Notes under the pieces: generated by a model
What the model was told of the DNA's origin: nothing
Seen by the model: only the letters and a program-made list of their open reading frames with translations
Databases searched by the model: none
IMG/VR virus record: IMGVR_UViG_3300044811_000121
Span: 1 to 45,297 of that record
DNA: 45,297 bases
Reading direction: 5' to 3' (one strand)
Origin: a virus
In this document: piece after piece, positions 7,584 to 14,966 of the stretch
Layout: the number at the start of each line of letters is the position of its first letter
Numbering within the stretch: the first letter of the stretch is position 1
Made by a program: the position numbers and the translations under genes

Positions 7584-7970
7584 ATGCCGGCGGGCCAGTA
7601 CCCCGACCCGTACCCCCGTTTGAAGCGAGCGGAATTGAGCGACACCTACACCTGCAGCGCTTGCCGCCAGACCTTGGACAAGGGCTGGGCGGACGAGGAG
7701 GCCGCAGCCGAGCTCGGCGCGACGTTTCCAGGCCACAGCGTCGCCGAATGCGACCTGGTGTGCGACGATTGCCACCGACAATTGATGGACCGCTACGCCG
7801 TCTACCGGGGCCTCGCCGAGATTTACCTCGGTGTCCAGCTCGCCAAATGGCAAGATGACACGATCAGGATGTTGGTCCGAGCCTCGCTCACCAAGATGCT
7901 CGTGATGACGCCTAAGGAGCTGACCGCGGCCGTCGAGGCCAGTGAGCCTGGCAACCTGGGCCACGCCTGA
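7584..7970 (+). CDS. Zinc-finger phage protein abutting tRNA-Arg
   Basis: Starting at the ATG at 7584 the product is 128 residues. It has CSAC (Cys24/Cys27) and VCDDC (Cys60/Cys63), consistent with one zinc site, then a helical C-terminal half. The frame is open further upstream, but the conserved-looking part starts here; a purine-rich stretch lies about 20 bases before the ATG, so the start is uncertain. It is the third zinc-finger protein in a row, and its stop codon ends two bases before the tRNA-Arg acceptor stem. Function unknown. Confidence 0.65.
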   Translation: MPAGQYPDPYPRLKRAELSDTYTCSACRQTLDKGWADEEAAAELGATFPGHSVAECDLVCDDCHRQLMDRYAVYRGLAEIYLGVQLAKWQDDTIRMLVRASLTKMLVMTPKELTAAVEASEPGNLGHA

Positions 7971-7972
7971 GA

Positions 7973-8049
7973 GCGCCCGTAGCTCAGCCGGATAGAGCGC
8001 CGGGTTCCGAACCCGGATGTCGCAGGTTCGAGTCCTGCCGGGCGCGCCA
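7973..8049 (+). tRNA. tRNA-Arg (CCG)
   Basis: A full cloverleaf: the acceptor GCGCCCG (7973-7979) pairs with 8039-8045, followed by discriminator G and CCA. The anticodon loop TTCCGAA gives CCG, which reads the Arg codon CGG, and the T loop is TTCGAGT. It sits between phage-like genes with no spacing on the left and is followed at once by a hairpin. It may be a phage-borne tRNA, or a chromosomal tRNA serving as an attachment site for the prophage to its right. Confidence 0.96.
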
Positions 8050-8051
8050 AA

Positions 8052-8069
8052 GTTGACTTTTAAGTCAAC
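8052..8069. terminator. Hairpin at the convergence of tRNA-Arg and the late operon
   Basis: GTTGACTT and AAGTCAAC form an 8-bp stem around TT directly after tRNA-Arg. The stem contains the stop codon of the minus-strand gene ending at 8060. It probably serves as a bidirectional stop where the two transcription units meet, though the U-tract is short. Confidence 0.5.
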
Positions 8070-8356
8070 GGCGGCCGCTCGAGGCCGAGCGCCAGATAGA
8101 TCGAGCGCAGCGCCTGGTCGGCATTGCTCTTGCGCAGCATGTGGACCATCGTCGGGTTGATCCCCTTGTCGCCGCCGCCGGTCACCGCCTTCCAGAAAGC
8201 GTCGAAGGCGGCGCGATCGGCGACGTCGTTGCCGAGATAGGCGAGCGCGAAGCGCAGGGCGGCCGACTGCTCGACTGCCTCCCGGCCGCTCCGGGTACAG
8301 GCCTCCTCGAGCGCCTGGAGCGCCTTGTCGCGCAGCTGCTCGGCCGAGAAACGCAT
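8060..8356 (-). CDS. Hypothetical phage protein, last gene of the late operon
   Basis: A 98-residue, mostly helical soluble protein starting MRFSAEQLRD. This start is chosen over an upstream one (8452) because the upstream extension is low-complexity and would overlap the spanin gene; a GTGGGG stretch lies just before the chosen ATG. The sequence (DAFWKAVTGGGDKG, MVHMLRKSNADQAL) has no family that I recognise. It lies downstream of the lysis cassette. Confidence 0.6.
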   Translation of the reverse strand: MRFSAEQLRDKALQALEEACTRSGREAVEQSAALRFALAYLGNDVADRAAFDAFWKAVTGGGDKGINPTMVHMLRKSNADQALRSIYLALGLERPPLT

Positions 8357-8405
8357 CGCCCCACTTGGAAGAGAGCGAGGATGGGCGCAAGCGCCCGCCT
8401 CGGGC

Positions 8406-8738
8406 CTAGCGTGGCGAGGCCGAATGGCCCTGGCAGACGGGCTCGAAGACACGCGAGGCAGGCGCCAAGCCGGCGCCGTGGTGGATCAGCACGTCGGCCC
8501 GATCGGCATAGCCGACATATTCGCAGAGCTTGGCAAGCGCGGCGTCGAGCGCCCCCGAGATCGTCGCCGGCCGGGGCCCCATCGGCGGGGGCGGCGCGGT
8601 GTCCCGGACCTGCTGCGCGGTGATCGCCTGCTCGACATGTGTCACGACGACGTCCTGCGTCTGAACCTCGCGCACCCGCGCGCCGGTGGTCGCGCAGGCC
8701 GTGGCGGCCAGTGCCGCCAGAATGATCAATCTCCTCAT
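8406..8738 (-). CDS. Outer-membrane spanin lipoprotein (Rz1-like)
   Basis: The 110-residue product has a lipoprotein-type signal: a short basic N-terminus, hydrophobic LIILAALAAT, then Cys15 as the likely lipidated residue. A proline-rich stretch (APPPPMGPRP) follows, as is typical of o-spanins. In two-component spanins the lipoprotein in the outer membrane meets the i-spanin across the periplasm and fuses the membranes in the last step of lysis. Its ATG overlaps the stop of the upstream i-spanin by four bases. It is longer than lambda Rz1 and not nested inside Rz. Confidence 0.7.
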   Translation of the reverse strand: MRRLIILAALAATACATTGARVREVQTQDVVVTHVEQAITAQQVRDTAPPPPMGPRPATISGALDAALAKLCEYVGYADRADVLIHHGAGLAPASRVFEPVCQGHSASPR

Positions 8739-9208
8739 CTCCAGATCTCCCTTACGGTTTCGGATGGCTCGCAGGCGGCGCCTGCGGGCCGCTCAGCGGC
8801 GGCGCTGGACCGGAGGCGCCCGACGAGGCCTTGGGTGGCCTGCGCACGCGCCTGGGCCGCTCTCAGCGCCTCCTGGGCGGCAATCTGGCGCCGGGCGTCG
8901 TTCTCGGCCGCGGCTCGCGCGGACGCGTTGCAGCGATTGAGACCGTCGCGGAGCGCGACGACGGATCGGCCGAGCGCCGCAATCTGCGCCGGCACATGCT
9001 CGGCCGCCAGCCGCGGATTGTCCGCGGCCTCGCGCGTCGTCGTGACGACGAGCGTCTTGAAGGCCTGCAGATTGTCTCGCTCCTCGGTCCGGCGCTCAAG
9101 CGTCGAGCGCGTGATCATCAGCGCGATCGTGAGGCCAATGAGCGGGATGACGTACCAGAATCGGCGAAGTAACTTGAGCGCGATCGCGCCCGCAGACATC
9201 GAGATCAT
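8735..9208 (-). CDS. Inner-membrane spanin (Rz-like)
   Basis: The 157-residue product has one N-terminal membrane segment (about 14-33, FWYVIPLIGLTIALMI) and then a long charged and alanine-rich helical region to about residue 135 that would form a periplasmic coiled coil. This is the i-spanin layout. It is directly followed by the lipoprotein partner with a four-base overlap. A Met at residue 4 is an alternative start. Assignment rests on topology and position in the lysis cassette rather than sequence identity. Confidence 0.7.
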   Translation of the reverse strand: MISMSAGAIALKLLRRFWYVIPLIGLTIALMITRSTLERRTEERDNLQAFKTLVVTTTREAADNPRLAAEHVPAQIAALGRSVVALRDGLNRCNASARAAAENDARRQIAAQEALRAAQARAQATQGLVGRLRSSAAAERPAGAACEPSETVREIWR

Positions 9209-9233
9209 CAGTCTTTCCTTCGTTGGGGGGAAA

Positions 9234-9416
9234 TCAGGCGAGTATCGACCAGGCCGCGGCGCCGAAGACGGCCAACCCTATGAGGGCGGCGAGGCACCCT
9301 TTCCGGCCTTCCGCTGCCTGCGGGGCGCTCGCATTTCCTGCCGCCAGCCAGTAGAGGAAGCCAAGGCCGACCAGGATGAAGCCCATCATCAGGCCCGCAA
9401 GCTGTGCCATCATCAT
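9234..9416 (-). CDS. Small two-helix membrane protein, holin candidate
   Basis: Sixty residues with two predicted membrane helices (about 6-26 and 42-58) joined by a short polar loop containing KGC. Small two-helix proteins in this position are often holins or pinholins, which permeabilise the inner membrane at a set time. The gene at 9441 is a competing candidate, and one may be an antiholin. Confidence 0.6.
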   Translation of the reverse strand: MMMAQLAGLMMGFILVGLGFLYWLAAGNASAPQAAEGRKGCLAALIGLAVFGAAAWSILA

Positions 9417-9440
9417 GTTATTGCTCCGTCTGAACGAGGG

Positions 9441-9641
9441 TTATTCCGGCTGCTTTTCCGGCGCCGGCTTGCCGTCCGGCAGCAGCGCGCCGACCAGCGT
9501 GAAAGCGACCAGCACGAGGAGCCAGCCCCGCGGGACATAGGTCCCGAGCGCGCCTGCCGCGCCGGCTGCGGACGCGAGGCAGGTGACGAGATGCGCATAG
9601 GTCGAGCGCTCGCACAGGCGCCGGCGGAGGAAGCCGATCAC
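9441..9641 (-). CDS. Small membrane protein, holin candidate
   Basis: A 66-residue product read from a GTG start that overlaps the endolysin stop by four bases (GTGA), which favours this start over the longer open frame. It has two hydrophobic segments (about 15-34 and 38-55) and a charged tail (DGKPAPEKQPE). The start VIGFLRRRL resembles small phage holins of alphaproteobacteria. It sits directly after the SAR endolysin, as a pinholin would. Confidence 0.65.
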   Translation of the reverse strand: MIGFLRRRLCERSTYAHLVTCLASAAGAAGALGTYVPRGWLLVLVAFTLVGALLPDGKPAPEKQPE

Positions 9642-10222
9642 GGCCGGCGCCCGGCCGGCGGCGTCAGGCCGATGAAGCAATAGTCGCGCTGCTCCCAGGC
9701 GCGCCGGAGCGCGAGTCCGCGAATCACGCGGCCGCCGGCCCGGTTGAACCTGCCGAAGGCCTCGCAACCGCCCCACCAATCGCCGGCGTTCCAGCGCCGC
9801 GCGACCGTGCTGTTGCGGAAAGCGCGCGGGCCGATGTTGTAGACCAGCGACCCCGCGGCGACGATCTGATTCGGGCGCCGGCAGTTTTCCGGACAGCCCT
9901 CCTGCAGCGAAGGGACGGCAGCGAAAGCCGCCTGCAGGTGCCGGACCGTCTCTACCTCGTTGAGGCTGTTGCACTCCGCCGGGGTGAAGCGCTGCCCGCG
10001 CCGAATCGGCGAGCCGTCGGCGTTGCGGATGACGCCGCGGCACGCCGTCTGGATGCCGATGCTGTCCGCATAGGCCGCCTTCCGGTTGCCTTCGCCGCGA
10101 TCCAGCGCGAGGTTGAGGGTGCCCGCGATCGCGACGCCGACGAGCGCCGCCAGCGCGCCTCCGCGGCGCGCACGATTGCTCCCGCCGCCGCCCGGAGGCG
10201 GGGCGCTAGGATTGCTTGCCAT
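9638..10222 (-). CDS. SAR endolysin (R21-like lysozyme, GH24)
   Basis: Muramidase that cleaves the glycan strands of peptidoglycan. The 194-residue product has the R21-type catalytic triad with exact spacing: Glu44, eight residues, Asp53, five residues, Thr59 (YADSIGIQT). An N-terminal hydrophobic segment (about 22-40), rich in Ala and Gly, fits a signal-anchor-release helix that first tethers the enzyme to the membrane and releases it on depolarisation. A proline- and glycine-rich leader (residues 5-14) precedes the anchor, which is unusual. Several cysteines in the mature domain could take part in activation. Confidence 0.88.
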   Translation of the reverse strand: MASNPSAPPPGGGGSNRARRGGALAALVGVAIAGTLNLALDRGEGNRKAAYADSIGIQTACRGVIRNADGSPIRRGQRFTPAECNSLNEVETVRHLQAAFAAVPSLQEGCPENCRRPNQIVAAGSLVYNIGPRAFRNSTVARRWNAGDWWGGCEAFGRFNRAGGRVIRGLALRRAWEQRDYCFIGLTPPAGRRP

Positions 10223-10232
10223 GATCTCTCCT

Positions 10233-10430
10233 CTATTTGGCCGAACTGGCCCGGGCAGTTGGCCGCTTCTCGATCTGGTGCATCCGCTCGATCAGCTCGC
10301 GCATGCGCCGATCGCCTTCGTCGCGGTCGCCCGAGAAGGCCATGCGCTGCGCGGCCCCGATGCCCGCGAGGACGTCGCTATCGTACCGCGTCGACCGCGG
10401 CCCGAAGATCTGTATTCCACGGCTAGCCAT
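10233..10430 (-). CDS. Hypothetical phage protein
   Basis: A 65-residue basic, helical protein beginning MASRGIQIFGPRS. It starts two bases after the stop of the upstream gene and ends ten bases before the endolysin start, so it belongs to the late operon. No family recognised. Confidence 0.6.
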   Translation of the reverse strand: MASRGIQIFGPRSTRYDSDVLAGIGAAQRMAFSGDRDEGDRRMRELIERMHQIEKRPTARASSAK

Positions 10431-10432
10431 GC

Positions 10433-10753
10433 TCAGCCTCCCTCGTCCTCGTCCCCATGCAGCAGCGCCGTTTCGAATAGCTGCCGGGCGCGGCGGATCG
10501 CCTGTCTCTGATCGCGCGTCAGCTCGGGTGGCATGACGATCAGCACGAGCTCAAAGCCGGTGGCGTAGGCATTTTCCCGCCGGCGCAGCCGGTCGATCGC
10601 CTTCCGCAGCATGCGGATCTCCGACCACTCCCACTCCTTGCTCCAGCGCAGCGCGCGGAACAGTCGGCGGGCAAACCAGCCTGCCACGGCGACGGCCGCG
10701 GTCCAGATCGCGAGCAACAGCTCGATCGGGATGCCCCGAAACTCACCCATCAT
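10433..10753 (-). CDS. Membrane-anchored hypothetical phage protein
   Basis: The 106-residue product has one N-terminal membrane helix (about 10-28), then a highly charged helical region (RMLRKAIDRLRRRENA) and an acidic tail (HGDEDEGG). It lies between the tailspike and the lysis genes. The topology is like some holin-accessory or lysis-linked proteins, but no family is clear. Confidence 0.6.
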   Translation of the reverse strand: MMGEFRGIPIELLLAIWTAAVAVAGWFARRLFRALRWSKEWEWSEIRMLRKAIDRLRRRENAYATGFELVLIVMPPELTRDQRQAIRRARQLFETALLHGDEDEGG

Positions 10754-10815
10754 CGGTCCGATACTCCCGCTATGGGCTGGGATTTATGCTGCCGCCGGCG
10801 GCCCCGCCTCAGAGA

Positions 10816-12687
10816 TCAGCCGCCGAAGTGGTAGCGGAGCCGAGGATCGCGGACGACCGCGAGGCCGAGCTCGGCGATATCGAGCGTGCCCGCTCCGTTC
10901 GCCTGCCCGTCGATCACCACCACCAGCTGCGGCGAGACAGACGTCGTGCCCTCGGGCACAAAGAACGGCGGGGTGACGATCCTGACCCGGGTGGACCCGG
11001 ACGTCGCCATCGAGTCGGTCGCGCTGAAGCTCGCATAGTCCATGCCGTCGACCACGCTTGCGCGCTTGATGACCTGCCGCCAGCCGGCCCAGGCCGAGAG
11101 CGTGACGTCCGCCCAAGCCTGCACCCAGGTCCCCGGCACGACCGTGACGGCGCCGACGTCGCGGCCGAAGAGGAATATCTCCGAATTTGTCCCGGAGGCC
11201 GTCGCGGTGATCACGAAGCGCTGGTGGCCGCCCGACTGCGATCCGACCGCGGTCGCGTGGGCGCCGCCGGTGCCGGTGGCGTTGGCGAAGGTCCAGCCCG
11301 TCGGCAGCGTGCCGGTGACGCCGGCGCCGGTCGTCCCCCCGGTGCCGGTCACTTCGCCGTTCGAATAGAGATTGTCGCCGGTCGGCAGCGCGCTCGCGTT
11401 GCTGTCGATGACCAGGTCGAGCGCCGTATTCAACGACGGACCGCCCGCCTTCCAGGCGCCGAGCCTGGAAGGGTGGATGCCGTCGTCGGTATAGCCGGTG
11501 ATCGGGACGCCGGCATTGTTGTAGGCGGTCCAGCGGTCCCAGAGCGTCACCCGCCTGGTTGCCGTGCAATAAGCCGCGACCAATGTGTTCACCGCGACCA
11601 AGGTGGCGCGCTTGGCATCGACCAGCGACCAGGTGCCGGCGCCTTCCGCATCGACCGCCACCGGGCTCGCATTCGCGATGATGACCTGAACGCCCAGCGC
11701 CAGGCCGGCGGCGGCGATCGCCGTGATGTTGGCCATCGTGGTGGCGGACGCGATGCTGTTGCGGACGTCGTTGAGGATGCAGTCGATGATCCAGATGTCG
11801 GCGCCGAAAGCCTTCAGCGCCTCGAGCCTGGCGAGCACCATCGTCGAGGTGTCGCCGGCGACGCCGAAATTGGCGCCGCGCCAATAGGTCGGCGCACCGG
11901 CATCCGGATCGGCCAAGACGATGAACTCGAAGCGCGGGTTCAGCGCCTGGGCGGTAACGATTTCGCCGGCGGCGTTCGACTGGATGTAGCTGCCGTCCGC
12001 GGGCGCCGTATTGTTGCGCTGCACGAAGCTGTGGCCGATCGCGGCGACCTTTGGCGTCGGCCAGCGATCCAGATCCTCGACGAGCTCGAGGCTGTAGCTG
12101 GCCAGCCCGCCGACCTCGGAGGTATTGGAGCCGGCGTCGTCGGAGGTCAGTCGGAAGATACCGGGGGGATTGCCGAAGATGGCCGCGTCGGGCCCGACGA
12201 AGCTTTCCAGCGGCGGCTCGAAATAGATTGTCGCCGCGCCGGATCCGTCGGCATTCGCGTCCCGCGTCACTAGGTGGGGGCGGCCGTCGCCCCCGATAAG
12301 ATCTCCCTCGAGCGCGACCTTCAGCGCGGACGCCGCGAACCCGGTGAGCACCATCGACGTCGCGCCAGCCGCGGCCGCTATGTTGGTCGCCGCCGCTGTC
12401 CAGCCCGCGCCGCGCATGGACTGCCGGCGGAAGTCGTAGACCAGGGAGCGATTCTCGCCGCCCTTCAGCATCGCGAGCTGGGCGTCGACGCGCGGGCCGA
12501 AGGCCGCCTCGCCACTCGTCCCGGCAGAGCCGCCGCGGAACTGCATCGAGCAGATCCAGCGCGGTGCGCTCAGCCCATAGGTCTTCTGCTGCCGCGTGAA
12601 CGGGCTCTCGCTGCGGCCGACATGCGGCTGCAGCCAGAATCCCTGGACGGCCGGCGGGAGGTCCGCCGGCCAGGCAAAGTCGGTCAT
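10816..12687 (-). CDS. Tailspike or tail fibre with SGNH/GDSL hydrolase domain
   Basis: The 623-residue product has three parts. Residues 1-90 resemble a tail-anchoring domain (PADLPPAVQGFWLQP, then QLAMLKGGENRSLVYDF). Residues about 210-415 carry the SGNH hydrolase blocks: GHS with nucleophile Ser220, Gly275/Gly278 (NFGVAGD), Asn306 (CILND) and the Asp402-His405 pair (DDGIHP). Residues about 430-620 look like a beta-sandwich carbohydrate-binding domain. SGNH enzymes remove acyl groups, often acetate, from sugars, so this protein likely de-esterifies host capsule or O-antigen during adsorption. It is last of the tail genes, a usual place for receptor-binding proteins. Substrate is unknown. 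Confidence 0.85.
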   Translation of the reverse strand: MTDFAWPADLPPAVQGFWLQPHVGRSESPFTRQQKTYGLSAPRWICSMQFRGGSAGTSGEAAFGPRVDAQLAMLKGGENRSLVYDFRRQSMRGAGWTAAATNIAAAAGATSMVLTGFAASALKVALEGDLIGGDGRPHLVTRDANADGSGAATIYFEPPLESFVGPDAAIFGNPPGIFRLTSDDAGSNTSEVGGLASYSLELVEDLDRWPTPKVAAIGHSFVQRNNTAPADGSYIQSNAAGEIVTAQALNPRFEFIVLADPDAGAPTYWRGANFGVAGDTSTMVLARLEALKAFGADIWIIDCILNDVRNSIASATTMANITAIAAAGLALGVQVIIANASPVAVDAEGAGTWSLVDAKRATLVAVNTLVAAYCTATRRVTLWDRWTAYNNAGVPITGYTDDGIHPSRLGAWKAGGPSLNTALDLVIDSNASALPTGDNLYSNGEVTGTGGTTGAGVTGTLPTGWTFANATGTGGAHATAVGSQSGGHQRFVITATASGTNSEIFLFGRDVGAVTVVPGTWVQAWADVTLSAWAGWRQVIKRASVVDGMDYASFSATDSMATSGSTRVRIVTPPFFVPEGTTSVSPQLVVVIDGQANGAGTLDIAELGLAVVRDPRLRYHFGG

Positions 12688-12704
12688 GCTGGTTTTTCCG
12701 TCCG

Positions 12705-14966
12705 TTAGAGCGGTGTCGGGAACCGCGCCTCGAGCGCGCTGATGCGCGCCTCCTGGCTGTCGAATTGTGCCTGCTGGCGTTGCGCCACAGAAAGTAGAAG
12801 CACGCTCAACCGCTCATACTGGACGCCCTCGGGCCTGAGCTTCGCCCGCTTGCGGAGGCGGCGTGTCTCGATCGGAAGGAAGATCGGCTTGCCGTCGGCG
12901 TCCTTGCCGACCTTCTGCCGCCGCCAGGTGCTGTAATAGTCCTCGTCGCGGTAGGCCCAATGCACCAGCCGAGGGTCGATCCTGGCGACCTCTTCGGCGA
13001 TCAGCCCCCACCAGCCCCATTCGGGATTGTCGGCCCCCGCCTTCGATCGGTACCAGACCGGGCGCAGTGACAGGATCGCATCGGCATGGACCGGGTCGAC
13101 GTCCTCGATGTCGCGCTTGTAATCCATGGACGAGGTTGACCGCAGCAGTACCGTCCCGCTGCCCGACTGATAGACGTTGGCCGCCGAGGCCGTCGTCGTG
13201 GATAGCGGCGCGATGCCGTTACTGTCGGTCCGGCAATATTCGGACCCGGCGAACGTGCGTAAATAGGTGATGCCGGCGTCGATATAGTTGCTGCCGCCAC
13301 CGGCGTTATCGATGATGATCCTGCCTGCAGGGCCGGTGGCCGACATCGGGGTGACGCCAGCGCCAGAGGTGAACGCCGCCGTGCCGCCAGTGATCGCCAC
13401 CGCGTTCGCAGCCTGCGACGCGATAGAGCCGAAGGTGATACCTCCAGACGGGAATGTAATAGTCGTGCCGTCGGTGCCCGCGAGCGTCAGCGAATTGCTG
13501 ACCGTCGCAACCTTGCCGGAGGCCGCGTTCACGCCGGCATAGAGCGCGCTCCAGTTCGCGGCGGTGGTAGGCGTGGCGACGACCGCAGTGAGCAGCGCGG
13601 ACGTGCCTGCCGCCAGAATGACGATCGTATTGGCGCCGGAGGACTGAACCGTGACCGCGCCCGTCGATTGGTTGACGATGAGATATTGCTGGCCCTGCAG
13701 GACCGACGTCGTCGGGAGCTTGACGGTCTGCGTCGTCGAGCCGGTGAAGACCTGGGTGAACGTGGCCGCGATGGTGAGCGTCGTCGTCCCGGCAGCCGTC
13801 GCCGTGGTGGTGAACCCCTCGACCAGATTGTTGACCGCGATGTTGCCGTTCGCATCGCGCGCGACGAGCGTCGAAGCGGTGGCCGCCGATGCCACGCCGG
13901 TCCCGGTCGGCAGGCCGTTGATGACTGGGGTGGCGAGCGTCGGAGACGTGCCGAAGACCAGTGCGCCGGCGCCGGTTTCGTCCGTCACGGCCGCGATGAG
14001 GTTGGCCGAGGACGGGGTCGCGAGGAAGGTCGCGACATTGGAGCCGAGGCCTGAAACCTCGCTGGAGATAGAGACCGAGGCCGCGCCGTTCTTGACCAGC
14101 TTGCCCGATGTGCCATCCCACCGGACGAAGCCATTGTCCGTCGCCGACGAGGGGCCAATCACCCCGCCGTCCATGTTCGTCTGAGCGATGCTCCAGCTGG
14201 ACCCGACCGTGGCCTGGTTGCCCGCCGAGGTGCCGTCCGTGAGGCAAAGCAGGAGGTCGCCGACCTCGACGTTGGCGCCGGATGCGCCGCCGATCTTGCC
14301 GGCGACGCTGACCCGATAGGTGTGGCCGCGATCGGCGGCAGGATAATTCGGGTTCGCCGAGCAGTCGATCACGCCCTTGAAGACCATCGCATCCTGCGCC
14401 GCGATGATCTGGTCGACGTAGGTCTTCGTCGCCTTTTGCGAGGCGACCTTGCTGTCGCTGTTCGCCGCCAAGGTGGCGTCCGTGTCGACGTCGCCGGCGT
14501 AGAAGAAATTCCCGTCGCTGCAGGCGGTGTCGAACTGGGCCTTGGTGCCGGCGATGCCGACGATCGACGTCTGGTCGCCGCTGTTGGTCCCGGTCAGGCC
14601 CAGGTCGGTCTTCAGCGTGGCGAGGGTCTGGACCTCCGGCGCGCCGGCCCCGGCCGTCTTGCGGTAGAAGACCGTCGCCGTCGCGACATCGGCCATCTTC
14701 GCAAGCGACACGGCCGCGGCGTCGATCGTCCAGACGCTGCCCGTCGACGAGACGACGATATCGCCCTTGTCGCCATCGGTCAGCGCCGCGGTCGCCATGA
14801 ACTCCCAGCCGGTCGCCGCGGCATCGACGCGCACTACCTTCAGGCCGTTGCCGACATAGGAAAGCGCGCCGAGATCGGCGACCAGCGGCAGCGGTACGGT
14901 CGGGGGGATGCCGAGCAGCTCAAGCGCTTCAGCGGCGCTGAGATTGCCGAATGCCTCCTCGCTCAC
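12705..14966 (-). CDS. Tail fibre with C-terminal S74 intramolecular chaperone
   Basis: A 753-residue fibre protein. The long middle is Gly/Ser/Thr/Ala-rich with recurring turns (GTNSGDQT, VVSSTGSVWTI, NGLPTGTG), typical of trimeric beta-structured fibres. From about residue 612 the sequence matches the peptidase S74 domain: SSMDYKRDI, then SLRPVWY, GLIAEEVA, and a final coiled coil. In this family the C-terminal domain guides trimer folding and cuts itself off at a Ser-Asp or similar site; Ser613 with Lys617 are the candidate residues. The start overlaps the upstream hub stop in an ATGA. Confidence 0.88.
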   Translation of the reverse strand: MSEEAFGNLSAAEALELLGIPPTVPLPLVADLGALSYVGNGLKVVRVDAAATGWEFMATAALTDGDKGDIVVSSTGSVWTIDAAAVSLAKMADVATATVFYRKTAGAGAPEVQTLATLKTDLGLTGTNSGDQTSIVGIAGTKAQFDTACSDGNFFYAGDVDTDATLAANSDSKVASQKATKTYVDQIIAAQDAMVFKGVIDCSANPNYPAADRGHTYRVSVAGKIGGASGANVEVGDLLLCLTDGTSAGNQATVGSSWSIAQTNMDGGVIGPSSATDNGFVRWDGTSGKLVKNGAASVSISSEVSGLGSNVATFLATPSSANLIAAVTDETGAGALVFGTSPTLATPVINGLPTGTGVASAATASTLVARDANGNIAVNNLVEGFTTTATAAGTTTLTIAATFTQVFTGSTTQTVKLPTTSVLQGQQYLIVNQSTGAVTVQSSGANTIVILAAGTSALLTAVVATPTTAANWSALYAGVNAASGKVATVSNSLTLAGTDGTTITFPSGGITFGSIASQAANAVAITGGTAAFTSGAGVTPMSATGPAGRIIIDNAGGGSNYIDAGITYLRTFAGSEYCRTDSNGIAPLSTTTASAANVYQSGSGTVLLRSTSSMDYKRDIEDVDPVHADAILSLRPVWYRSKAGADNPEWGWWGLIAEEVARIDPRLVHWAYRDEDYYSTWRRQKVGKDADGKPIFLPIETRRLRKRAKLRPEGVQYERLSVLLLSVAQRQQAQFDSQEARISALEARFPTPL

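Noticed and set aside
10786-12273. Plus-strand frame opposite the SGNH tailspike
   Set aside because: Antisense to a well-supported gene; Arg/Gly/Asp-rich with no domain.
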